In this document: one piece after another, positions 24,282-31,005 of the stretch
Layout: every line of letters starts with the position of its first letter
How positions within the stretch are numbered: position 1 is the stretch's first letter
NCBI RefSeq assembly: GCF_019970065.1
Contig: NZ_JAHXYH010000004.1
Coordinates: 186,001-250,000 of the forward strand
Source: Chryseobacterium sp. OSA05B
GTDB taxonomy: Bacteria; Bacteroidota; Bacteroidia; Flavobacteriales; Weeksellaceae
Direction: 5' to 3'
DNA length: 64,000 bases
Translations under genes and position numbers: made by a program
The notes under the pieces: generated by a model
Seen by the model: the letters and a program-made list of their open reading frames with translations, nothing else
Told to the model about the DNA's origin: nothing
Databases searched by the model: none

Positions 24282-24348
24282 TTCATTTTTACTTTTTATT
24301 AGATTTATTTCAAACTGCACTGTCTTTTAAGGACATATGCAGTTTTTT
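24282..24348 (+). ncRNA. Candidate small RNA of about 65-70 nt
   Basis: Defined by the promoter at 24245-24275 and the terminator at 24312-24348. The 5' part is U-rich (ttcatttttactttttatt) and unstructured. The 3' part is a long hairpin ending in U's. It lies between two minus-strand genes and is convergent with the RNA methyltransferase gene, whose stop codon is in the U-run. No long ORF fits. It could instead be a cryptic promoter, or the hairpin could serve the minus-strand gene. No family was recognised. Confidence 0.4.
24312..24348 (+). terminator. Strong intrinsic terminator on the plus strand
   Basis: Outer stem aaactgca/tgcagttt and inner stem tgtctt/aggaca (one wobble) are followed by seven T on the plus strand. 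On the minus strand the bases after the stem are tttgaaat, a weak T-run, so the structure is best suited to plus-strand transcription. Confidence 0.7.
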
Positions 24349-24878
24349 TATTTTAGGGCTTTTGCAAACTCCCACATCACAATTCCACCACATACACTCA
24401 CATTTAAAGAATGCTTGGTTCCCAGCTGGGGAATTTCCAGAAATGTATCAATATTGGGCAGCGCTTCATCACTTATTCCTTCTACTTCATTTCCCAAGAT
24501 CAGTGCATATTTTTTTGATTTGTCAATGCTGAAATCTGTAATCATAACACTGTCTGTGGTCTGCTCAATTCCGATGATTTCATATCCCCGGCTTTTATAA
24601 TCGCTGATAGCCGTATTGATGTCGTTTTCATGACCCCAATCTACACTTTCCGTAGCGCCCAGTGCTGCCTTATGGATTTCACGGTGAGGGGGCTGCGGTG
24701 TAATACCACAAAGAATAATTTTTTCGATCAGAAAAGCATCTGCCGTTCTGAAAGAGGCACCCACATTGTGCATGCTTCTGAGATTGTCTAAAATAATGAC
24801 CAATGGAATTTTCTCAACCTTCTTAAATGTTTCTACATCGATTCTGTTAAGTTCTTCCAGTTTTAATTTCTGTACCAA
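24348..24878 (-). CDS. TrmH/SpoU-family RNA 2'-O-methyltransferase
   Basis: A 176-residue SPOUT-fold enzyme that methylates ribose 2'-OH in tRNA or rRNA with S-adenosylmethionine. The three motifs are intact: NVGASFRTAD (about 37-46), ALILGNEVEGIS (about 131-142) and LNVSVCGGIVMWE (about 157-169), which together form the knotted cofactor site. It lacks the extra N-terminal RNA-binding domain of some SpoU proteins. The target nucleotide cannot be told. The gene follows the MORN-repeat gene by 5 bases on the same strand, so they are co-transcribed. Confidence 0.92.
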   Translation of the reverse strand: MVQKLKLEELNRIDVETFKKVEKIPLVIILDNLRSMHNVGASFRTADAFLIEKIILCGITPQPPHREIHKAALGATESVDWGHENDINTAISDYKSRGYEIIGIEQTTDSVMITDFSIDKSKKYALILGNEVEGISDEALPNIDTFLEIPQLGTKHSLNVSVCGGIVMWEFAKALK

Positions 24879-24883
24879 TTGTT

Positions 24884-25504
24884 TTATTTTGTTGAGATTA
24901 ATTTTCCGTCTCTGTAGACCTCCGTCTTTTCAACGCTTCCGTCTTCACGGTAATGAACACGGGTTCCGTTCCATTTATCGTTGGCAAATTCTGTTTCACG
25001 CTGCAGTTTTCCTGACGGATAAAGCGACTTCCATTTTCCGGTAGCGATTCCGTTTTCATATTGCCCGATTTGCTTTACAGACTTTCCGTTTTCATAAAAG
25101 ACTTTACTTTCACCATGTAATTTAGCGAATTTATAATTAGAAATTTCAGCAATTACACCTCCGGGCGTATAAAAAGTAGCTGTAAAGCTGTTATCATAAA
25201 CATTTTTGTCGCCATTTCTGAAAACTTCCTTCGAAGTCAGAACGCCATTCTTGTCGAAATAAGACCATTCTTTCACCTTATAATCTTTCTTGTATTCCCC
25301 TTTAGCCTGAACCTTTCCGTTGTCGTGGTAGTAAATGGCGTCACCTTCCACTTTGCCTTTTTTCCATTCAAGAATCTGTTTTACCTGTCCGTTTTCAAAG
25401 AAATCTTTGCAGGATCCTTCCTGAAGTCCGTCTTTAAATCCACATGGTTTTTGTGCTATTGCCCACGATGATGCGGTCATTATTAGCAGAAAAAAGTATT
25501 TCAT
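24884..25504 (-). CDS. Exported MORN-repeat (YwqK-like) protein
   Basis: A 206-residue exported protein. I place the start at 25504, which opens a signal peptide (KYFFLLIMTASSWAIAQ). The longer frame to 25624 overlaps the divergent gene and both promoters. The rest is a chain of about eight MORN-type repeats of the form YHDNGKVQAKGEYKKD and YENGKSVKQIGQYENG. Such repeats make an extended beta-hairpin sheet. Proteins of this type are often annotated as YwqK antitoxins, but without a toxin next door I do not accept that role here. Confidence 0.8.
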   Translation of the reverse strand: MKYFFLLIMTASSWAIAQKPCGFKDGLQEGSCKDFFENGQVKQILEWKKGKVEGDAIYYHDNGKVQAKGEYKKDYKVKEWSYFDKNGVLTSKEVFRNGDKNVYDNSFTATFYTPGGVIAEISNYKFAKLHGESKVFYENGKSVKQIGQYENGIATGKWKSLYPSGKLQRETEFANDKWNGTRVHYREDGSVEKTEVYRDGKLISTK

Positions 25505-25518
25505 AGATTTTTTTATTT

Positions 25519-25526
25519 CAAAAATA
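25519..25526 (-). promoter_or_regulatory. -7 box for the MORN-repeat gene
   Basis: On the minus strand TATTTTTG matches TAnnTTTG, 14 nt before the ATG at 25504. It is divergent from the plus-strand box at 25537-25544, only 10 bp away. Confidence 0.4.
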
Positions 25527-25536
25527 GCAAAATACT

Positions 25537-25544
25537 TATATTTG
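25537..25544 (+). promoter_or_regulatory. -7 box for the gene at 25560
   Basis: TATATTTG matches TAnnTTTG, 15 nt before the ATG at 25560, so the leader would be under 12 nt. Confidence 0.45.
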
Positions 25545-25559
25545 AAATAAAAATATAGT

Positions 25560-26159
25560 ATGAAAAAAATATCCGCTTTACTACTGTTGGTATTCTCTTT
25601 TATATGGGCAGAAGCGCAGAACACCTATTATCCACAGGCTTTTTTTGATAAAAAGATGGCTCGTGAGATGCTTAGTTTCGGAAATTCAACCATTGAAGGA
25701 GTGGCTTCCACAAAACAGAAAAATAACTGGGGGATCAAACCTCTGCTAGGAGCAAAACATTATGCACCTAAAGGAACCGTAGTGATGCTTTTTCCTGTAA
25801 CGCCTTATTTTGATGAGTTTTACAGCATGAGGAGAAAATATGAAAACAAGAAGACGACCGTATATATGTCCGAAGATGCCTTTAAGTATAAACTGGAAGC
25901 GCTAACGGATGATTACGGAAGATTTAAGTTTGAAAAATTAAAACCCGGAAAATACTATCTGGAGACCATCGTAAACTTTACGGCGACTGGCAGTTATCAG
26001 GAACAGACCGGTAGAACGGATTCTTATAACGCATACGGAGGATATCTGTATTCTTCGCCGATCTACCAAACGTTTTTCTATGGCTATTCTGCTGCAAACA
26101 GAGAAAGCAAATTTGTAGAAATTAAAGAGGACGGAGAAATAAAAGAAATCAAACTTTAA
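25560..26159 (+). CDS. Exported hypothetical protein with carboxypeptidase-regulatory-like segment
   Basis: A 199-residue exported protein starting with a signal peptide (MKKISALLLLVFSFIWAEAQ). The stretch around residues 115-135 (LTDDYGRFKFEKLKPGKYYLE) is the typical pattern of a carboxypeptidase-regulatory-like or SdrD B-like beta-sandwich. A Tyr/Gly-rich segment (DSYNAYGGYLYSSPIYQ) follows. I do not know its function. It has its own promoter, divergent from the MORN gene, and a clear terminator. Confidence 0.7.
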   Translation: MKKISALLLLVFSFIWAEAQNTYYPQAFFDKKMAREMLSFGNSTIEGVASTKQKNNWGIKPLLGAKHYAPKGTVVMLFPVTPYFDEFYSMRRKYENKKTTVYMSEDAFKYKLEALTDDYGRFKFEKLKPGKYYLETIVNFTATGSYQEQTGRTDSYNAYGGYLYSSPIYQTFFYGYSAANRESKFVEIKEDGEIKEIKL

Positions 26160-26200
26160 AAGGCTGTTTTTTGATTAAAATTGAATTTAAATAAATTTAA

Positions 26201-26230
26201 AAACCGCTTCAGTAGAAGCGGTTTTGTTTT
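26201..26230. terminator. Bidirectional terminator between convergent genes
   Basis: A perfect 10-bp stem (aaaccgcttc/gaagcggttt, loop agta) has T's after it in both directions. It ends the gene at 25560-26159 and the minus-strand chitin oxidase gene at 26257. Confidence 0.88.
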
Positions 26231-26256
26231 TAAAATTAATGTATTAAAGCATATTA

Positions 26257-27792
26257 CTACCTCGGTTCACAGGCTTCCGGGCCATTGTTTTTCCACATGG
26301 GAGCTTCTCCGGGTTGATCTCCCGAATTGGCATAATAATCTGCTTTCCATTGAGATTTATTATAATTAACATAACTTCCGGACTCATAGCTTTTTATGTT
26401 GTTCCAGGCCGTTGCTATATGGCTTATTAATTTCCAGGCATCATTGATGTCCGGTGCAGGTTCTCCAGGGTTGATGTAGTTTTTATTTTCCCAGATTAAT
26501 CCTTTATAACTTACTTTATGCGTTTTTTCCCCGGGATAAGCCGTGCCTGAGCTCCACGCAGGATAATCTCCGGCAGATGGATCCGTGCAGTCGCCGGGTT
26601 CCGGGTTTGCATCCGCTTCTACTAATAATTTAGCAATGGCATTGGCTGTTTCCCCGATGCTGTCTCTTACTACACACGAAATGTCGAAACTTGTACTGGT
26701 CTTCACATCTTTTGTAACATAGGTGATGTGAGACATATTATGACCGATATCCGGCGAGGTTAAAGGATTGGGAAGATTCCATGAGTAGGTAAAAGGACCT
26801 TCTCCTCCCTTTACCATTGCATTGAATTTGGCATCTGTTCCGGATTTTACATTTTGTGGATTGGGCATAATTTCCAGGGTAGGGTTGGATGGAGCAGAGC
26901 TGTCTTTTACTGATAAAATTGCCTGTGCTTCAGATGTTTTGCCATTTTTATCGGTTACCATACAGGTTATCTCAAAAGTTCTGTTGCCTATTGCATCATT
27001 TGTTAAATAAGTGATGTGGTCTTTATCCAGGCGATTATCCTCTGAGCGCAATCCTGACGGTAAATTCCATAAGTAAGTGAATGGAGCATCACCACTAACC
27101 GAACTATCAAAAGAAGCATTTTCACCCTTTTCCACTTCGTTGCTGGAAGGATTTATGCTTATATCAGGACCAGGTTCAGTAGCACCGTCAAAATCAAGAT
27201 CGAATGTTTGATAAAAGGCATGACCGGTATCAGATACGATCCATGCGACGATCATTACGTGATGTCCTGTTTTTTGAGGTAATGATACGTTGGTCTCTGT
27301 GGGAACCGTCCCATAAGGTAAAGGAGTAGGGTAATGATGTTTATGAAATGGGGCTGGCTCAAGCTGAGCAATGCTAATTCTTTCTGCGGGACTCCATCCA
27401 TCCTTTGTAATCCAATAATTAAAGCCTCTTGTGGAATGGGGCGCGCTGTATTCCCACTTCATCTTAAAGTTTTCACCTGAGCTCACTTTTATTCTGGGCC
27501 ATGTTTTTCCTTTTTTAGCCTGAAGTTCTGCATCCGTAGAGTTGACAATGTCCCAGTCGGAACCATGTTCATTGGTCCAGCCTCCACTGCAAATAAAATG
27601 ATCAGGAGGGATGGGTCTGAAAGGATCACCATCCTGAGTGTCTTCAGGGTATTTGTCTAATCCTGAGATTTCCTTGGTAGGAAAAAATTTTCCTCCTTCA
27701 AATTGAAGAATATTCCATTCTCCTAACCATCCTTGTCCGTAGGAATAAGTGCCGCGTGTATTAAGCGCATAACCGTGTCTTGTTTCTGGCAT
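26257..27792 (-). CDS. AA10 lytic polysaccharide monooxygenase with two PKD-like and two CBM5/12 domains, no signal peptide
   Basis: A 511-residue modular chitin-active oxidase. Residues 6-203 are a CBM33/AA10 catalytic domain: HGYAL at the N-terminus, the second copper-brace His (H119) in SAPHSTRGFNYWIT, and the axial region HAFYQTFDLDF. Residues about 207-298 and 306-395 are two PKD/Ig-like repeats (FTYLWNLP, FTYSWNLP). Residues 402-511 are two chitin-binding CBM5/12 modules (YPAWSSGTAYPGEKTHKVSY; SYESGSYVNYNKSQWKADY). The copper His must normally be residue 1 after signal cleavage. Here it is residue 6, after MPETR, and a TAA lies five codons upstream of the ATG. No signal peptide exists in any frame upstream, so export and maturation are unclear. 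Confidence 0.9.
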   Translation of the reverse strand: MPETRHGYALNTRGTYSYGQGWLGEWNILQFEGGKFFPTKEISGLDKYPEDTQDGDPFRPIPPDHFICSGGWTNEHGSDWDIVNSTDAELQAKKGKTWPRIKVSSGENFKMKWEYSAPHSTRGFNYWITKDGWSPAERISIAQLEPAPFHKHHYPTPLPYGTVPTETNVSLPQKTGHHVMIVAWIVSDTGHAFYQTFDLDFDGATEPGPDISINPSSNEVEKGENASFDSSVSGDAPFTYLWNLPSGLRSEDNRLDKDHITYLTNDAIGNRTFEITCMVTDKNGKTSEAQAILSVKDSSAPSNPTLEIMPNPQNVKSGTDAKFNAMVKGGEGPFTYSWNLPNPLTSPDIGHNMSHITYVTKDVKTSTSFDISCVVRDSIGETANAIAKLLVEADANPEPGDCTDPSAGDYPAWSSGTAYPGEKTHKVSYKGLIWENKNYINPGEPAPDINDAWKLISHIATAWNNIKSYESGSYVNYNKSQWKADYYANSGDQPGEAPMWKNNGPEACEPR

Positions 27793-28022
27793 AGTTTTTA
27801 AAATTTAAGTTAATATTATATGGTATTAGTTTTAATACTACTTTAGTTTTTAAAGTCTAAGTAGGGATTTAGACTCTAATGAAACAAAACGGTTTGATTT
27901 CTAGTAAAAATAGATAATAAAAAATTATAAAACAAGAATTCCGTAAAATAATTCACCGAATGATGAATTTTAGCATACGAAATATTTTAGGTATTTATTT
28001 ACTGATAATCAGTTGAGTGTAA

Positions 28023-28904
28023 TTATTTTTTCAATCCCATGATCTGATGAACACTTTTTTCTATACTTTGTGCCAATGCTTCCATCGGAATATCGTTTTC
28101 ATCATTATTAAAGGGATCCTCAATTTCCTCTGCAATAAGCTCCAGGCTCATCAGTACATAATAGACAAAAACGGTAAGCGGAATCATTAGAAGCCCGATC
28201 GTAATGACGTAGGCAACCGGAAGTGCCAGTACATATAAGATGATAAATTTCTTGACAAACGATGAATAAGAGTAGGGAATAGGTGTATTCTTGATTCGTT
28301 CACAGCCACCACATACATCCAGAAACCCGGAAAGCTGAGTGTCAAGATACAGCATTTCAATATCCGAGATCTTGCCTTCTTTTTTCAACTGGTTCAGTTT
28401 GTGTGTTAAAAGAATAATAATTTCACTGGGACCGTGATGTTTCAGCGCATTTTCAATTTCGGAATAATCTTCATCCAATGCCAGTCTTGTAGACTCCTTA
28501 GATAAATGTTTGGCCAGGAAATGCGGAAAATACTTTAAATATCTAGAGATTTGTTCTGCGTTCTGACGGTCTTCCCCTAAAATTGTATTGATCTTTACCG
28601 CGAAGTTTCTGGTGTCATTCACCAGTTTACCCCAAAATTTTCTGCCTTCCCACCATCGGTCGTAGGCCGTATTTGTTCTGAAAACCAGAAGCAACGAGAG
28701 TACAAAGCCCAATAAAGAATGAATCATTCCTACATTGCTTACACCAGATTTTGTCGTAAGATGAAGATATTCCACCTCCAGATACTGAATGCCCCATGAA
28801 TACAGTCCCACAAGGATCATTGTTGGAAAAAGGATCTTCATGGTATCACTTTTATGCATGCTGAAAAGGATTTTCAGGAAATGCTTGGTATTGTAGGCTC
28901 TCAT
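28023..28904 (-). CDS. Bestrophin-family ion channel
   Basis: A 293-residue membrane protein of the bestrophin/UPF0187 family, which form pentameric ion channels in the inner membrane. Conserved features are the first helices (ILFPTMILVGLYSWGIQYL and SLLGFVLSLLLVFRTNTAYDRWWEGR, the family hallmark) and a second hydrophobic region (FIILYVLALPVAYVI, IPLTVFVYYVLMSLELIAEEIEDPF), the latter ending in the conserved acidic EEIEDPF. Bacterial relatives can be cation-selective, so the ion is not assigned. It is monocistronic. Confidence 0.9.
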   Translation of the reverse strand: MRAYNTKHFLKILFSMHKSDTMKILFPTMILVGLYSWGIQYLEVEYLHLTTKSGVSNVGMIHSLLGFVLSLLLVFRTNTAYDRWWEGRKFWGKLVNDTRNFAVKINTILGEDRQNAEQISRYLKYFPHFLAKHLSKESTRLALDEDYSEIENALKHHGPSEIIILLTHKLNQLKKEGKISDIEMLYLDTQLSGFLDVCGGCERIKNTPIPYSYSSFVKKFIILYVLALPVAYVITIGLLMIPLTVFVYYVLMSLELIAEEIEDPFNNDENDIPMEALAQSIEKSVHQIMGLKK

Positions 28905-28921
28905 AAATTCGCTAAGTCTTG

Positions 28922-28929
28922 CAAATATA
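28922..28929 (-). promoter_or_regulatory. -7 box for the bestrophin gene
   Basis: On the minus strand TATATTTG matches TAnnTTTG, 17 nt before the ATG at 28904. Confidence 0.5.
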
Positions 28930-29100
28930 ATTTTTTCATTTCAGCTCTGCTTTATCGGAAACCTTAAAATAAGTTTAAAAAGGCAAAGGGTGAATTGGCT
29001 TATGCAAGATGAAAGGGACTAAACCATCAAGTTTCTTAAAAATCATCGATTTTTTAATCTTATGTGTACTTCTTATACTCAATATTTTAAACTTAAAAAT

Positions 29101-29290
29101 AACCAAAGTGTTTAAAACCTTTTGTCACTTTTGTGGTTAATAATTTTTCTTAACCACTGATTTCACAGATCATACCGTATATTTTTAATGTTATCCGGAT
29201 TAATGTTTCAAAGCATTTTCACTTTGTGGTTTAAATCAGGCTTCCAAAGTGCCCGTTACCATTTTTTAATTTTCACAGATTTCAAAAAAA
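29101..29290. repeat. Degenerate repeat DNA in the 421-bp divergent gap
   Basis: The gap 28905-29325 has no coding frame that I can support. It holds a perfect 8-bp inverted repeat (gtggttaa at 29133-29140 and ttaaccac at 29150-29157) and several related words (actttgtggttt, atttcacagat, attttcacagat). This resembles the degraded 'aaccacaga...ttcacagat' intergenic repeats common in this group. The cupin gene's promoter should lie at its right end, but I see no clear TAnnTTTG there. Confidence 0.45.
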
Positions 29291-29325
29291 CACTATTTTT
29301 ATTTCGCATTAAATAACAAAATAAG

Positions 29326-30195
29326 ATGATCCTCGAAAACGTAGATGTAGTCAACGATATCAGTAAAGAAGATTTTCAGAAGAATTATTTCAAAAAACAT
29401 AAGCCGCTTTTGATCAAAAATTTTGCGGCCAGATGGGATGCCTTCGACCAATGGAATCTTGCCTATATTCGTGAAAAGGCTGGTGACCAGGACGTTCCTC
29501 TGTATGATAATAAACCGGCTGATGCTTCCAAAAGCTCAGATGCACCGGTAACGAATATGAAGATGAAAGATTATATCGACAAGATCAAAAGCGGGCCATC
29601 AGATCTGCGGATATTTTTCTATATCATCACAGACAGACTCCCGGAACTGCTGAAAAACTTCACCTATCCTGACCTTGGAATCAAATTTTTTAAGCGATTA
29701 CCCACACTTTTCTTCGGTGGAAGTGAAGCGCATGTTTTGATGCATTATGACGTGGATCTCGGAGACTTTCTTCATATTCATTTCGAAGGAAAAAAAAGGA
29801 TACTGTTATTTGATCAGAAACAATCTGCCTTCTTATATAAAGTCCCGCTATCCGTTCATACCGTGTATGATATAGATTATGAGAACCCTGATTATGAAAA
29901 ATTTCCGGCTTTACAATATGCAAAAGGATACGAGATTTTCATGGAGCACGGGGATGCACTCTTTATTCCGGGGGCATTCTGGCATTTCAACAGATACCTG
30001 GAACCGGGATTTTCGATGTCGCTCAGAGCGCTTCCCAATAAACCTGGTGTTTTCGCCAATATGATGTACCATGTTTTTATCATGAGGTATACAGACAAAC
30101 TCTTGCGTAAGTTATTTAAGGCTAAGTGGGTGAATTATAAGCAGAAGTGGGCGTATGAGAAAGGGACGGAAGCTTTTGAAAAGAAAAGGAAATAG
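29326..30195 (+). CDS. Cupin-8 / JmjC-like 2-oxoglutarate-dependent oxygenase
   Basis: A 289-residue cytosolic protein of the cupin-8 (JmjC-like) group, related to Fe(II)/2-oxoglutarate hydroxylases. The N-terminal EDFQKNYFKKHKPLLIKNF is the typical lead. The iron facial triad is complete: H140 and D142 in LMHYDVDLGDF, and H220 in IPGAFWHFNRYLEPG. A basic residue for 2-oxoglutarate (KKRILLFD, about 156) is present. The target may be a protein or small molecule; nothing nearby indicates which. The gap to the convergent GNAT gene has only purine-rich repeat-like DNA. Confidence 0.85.
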   Translation: MILENVDVVNDISKEDFQKNYFKKHKPLLIKNFAARWDAFDQWNLAYIREKAGDQDVPLYDNKPADASKSSDAPVTNMKMKDYIDKIKSGPSDLRIFFYIITDRLPELLKNFTYPDLGIKFFKRLPTLFFGGSEAHVLMHYDVDLGDFLHIHFEGKKRILLFDQKQSAFLYKVPLSVHTVYDIDYENPDYEKFPALQYAKGYEIFMEHGDALFIPGAFWHFNRYLEPGFSMSLRALPNKPGVFANMMYHVFIMRYTDKLLRKLFKAKWVNYKQKWAYEKGTEAFEKKRK

Positions 30196-30331
30196 TCTGG
30201 AAGGCAGAAGGTACTGTTGGGATCCTTGTCAAAGTTTTAAACCTTGATAAGGATGTTTCGATTGAATCTTAAAAGTTTACGTTTTCAGTACCAAACTATT
30301 ATCTTCCGGCATCCATCTCTCATCTCCCATC

Positions 30332-30862
30332 TTACTCATTAATAAGTCCGAAAATCTTGGCATTCACAAATTTTCCTTTTTCAAAAAAGTAATCACGCAG
30401 AATTCCCTCATCCTTAAAATTTAAAGAATGTAAAAGCTTTTCGGAAGCAATATTGGCAGGGTCTGTGAACGCGTCTATGCGGTGAAGTCTCATACTTTCG
30501 AATCCATAGATAAGGATAGGAAGAATGGCTTCTTTCATATAGGAATTTCTCCAGAATTTAGGATTCAGTTCATAGCCTATCTCAGCCCGGAAATGCTCAG
30601 GATACCAGTTGTGATAGCCACATGTTCCAATAACTTTCTTTTCAGATTTCAGTTCCAGAGCCCATCGGAAACCTTTGCCTTTCTCGAATTCATTGTTAAA
30701 ATGAGTGATGATATTTTGTGCGTCTTCCAATGTTTTGAAGGTTTCGAGATCATAATATTCCATCACTTCATCCTGGGAAAAATATTCGAAGAGATCTTCT
30801 GCATCATGGGGAGCCAGCTGCCTTAAAAGGAGTCTTTCAGTTTCTAAAACCGGATAGATCAT
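30332..30862 (-). CDS. GNAT acetyltransferase, RimJ/RimL type
   Basis: A 176-residue cytosolic N-acetyltransferase. I use the ATG at 30862 because it opens directly with the family motif VLETERLLLRQL; the longer frame adds 24 residues with no support. The rest follows the RimJ pattern: WALELKSEKKVIGTCGYHNW, then GYELNPKFWRNSYMKEA and NIASEKLLHSLNFKDEGILRD, with the C-terminal FEKGKFVNAKIF. These enzymes acetylate ribosomal protein N-termini, other proteins or small amines. It lies alone, divergent from mutS. Confidence 0.9.
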   Translation of the reverse strand: MIYPVLETERLLLRQLAPHDAEDLFEYFSQDEVMEYYDLETFKTLEDAQNIITHFNNEFEKGKGFRWALELKSEKKVIGTCGYHNWYPEHFRAEIGYELNPKFWRNSYMKEAILPILIYGFESMRLHRIDAFTDPANIASEKLLHSLNFKDEGILRDYFFEKGKFVNAKIFGLINE

Positions 30863-30981
30863 ATCACTTATTTTATTTGAAAAATACGACAAATATTTTA
30901 TTCTGAAATGGATAAGTACTATTTTGATCCCCATGGCGAGATTAATTTCATCACAATTTCCAACCCTGAATTTATTTTAAT

Positions 30982-30989
30982 TAAATTTG
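30982..30989 (+). promoter_or_regulatory. -7 box for mutS
   Basis: TAAATTTG matches TAnnTTTG, 16 nt before the mutS ATG at 31006; the predicted leader is about 10 nt. Confidence 0.5.
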
Positions 30990-31005
30990 GGGCTCATTTT
31001 TTATT

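Noticed and set aside
24224..24532. A plus-strand ORF of 102 codons across the 3' end of the RNA methyltransferase gene
   Set aside because: It runs antisense to a strong conserved gene, is low in complexity at its start, and passes straight through the terminator hairpin. It has no homology-like motif. The small-RNA explanation for the promoter is better.
24884..25504. MORN-repeat protein as the antitoxin of a toxin-antitoxin pair (YwqK label)
   Set aside because: It has a signal peptide, its neighbour is an RNA methyltransferase and no toxin-like gene is present. The name comes only from repeats that resemble YwqK.
26257..26600. CRISPR-like or tandem DNA repeat in the C-terminal CBM5/12 region
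   Set aside because: The repeat is at the protein level, two diverged chitin-binding modules, and not a regular DNA repeat. No CRISPR array was seen anywhere in the window.
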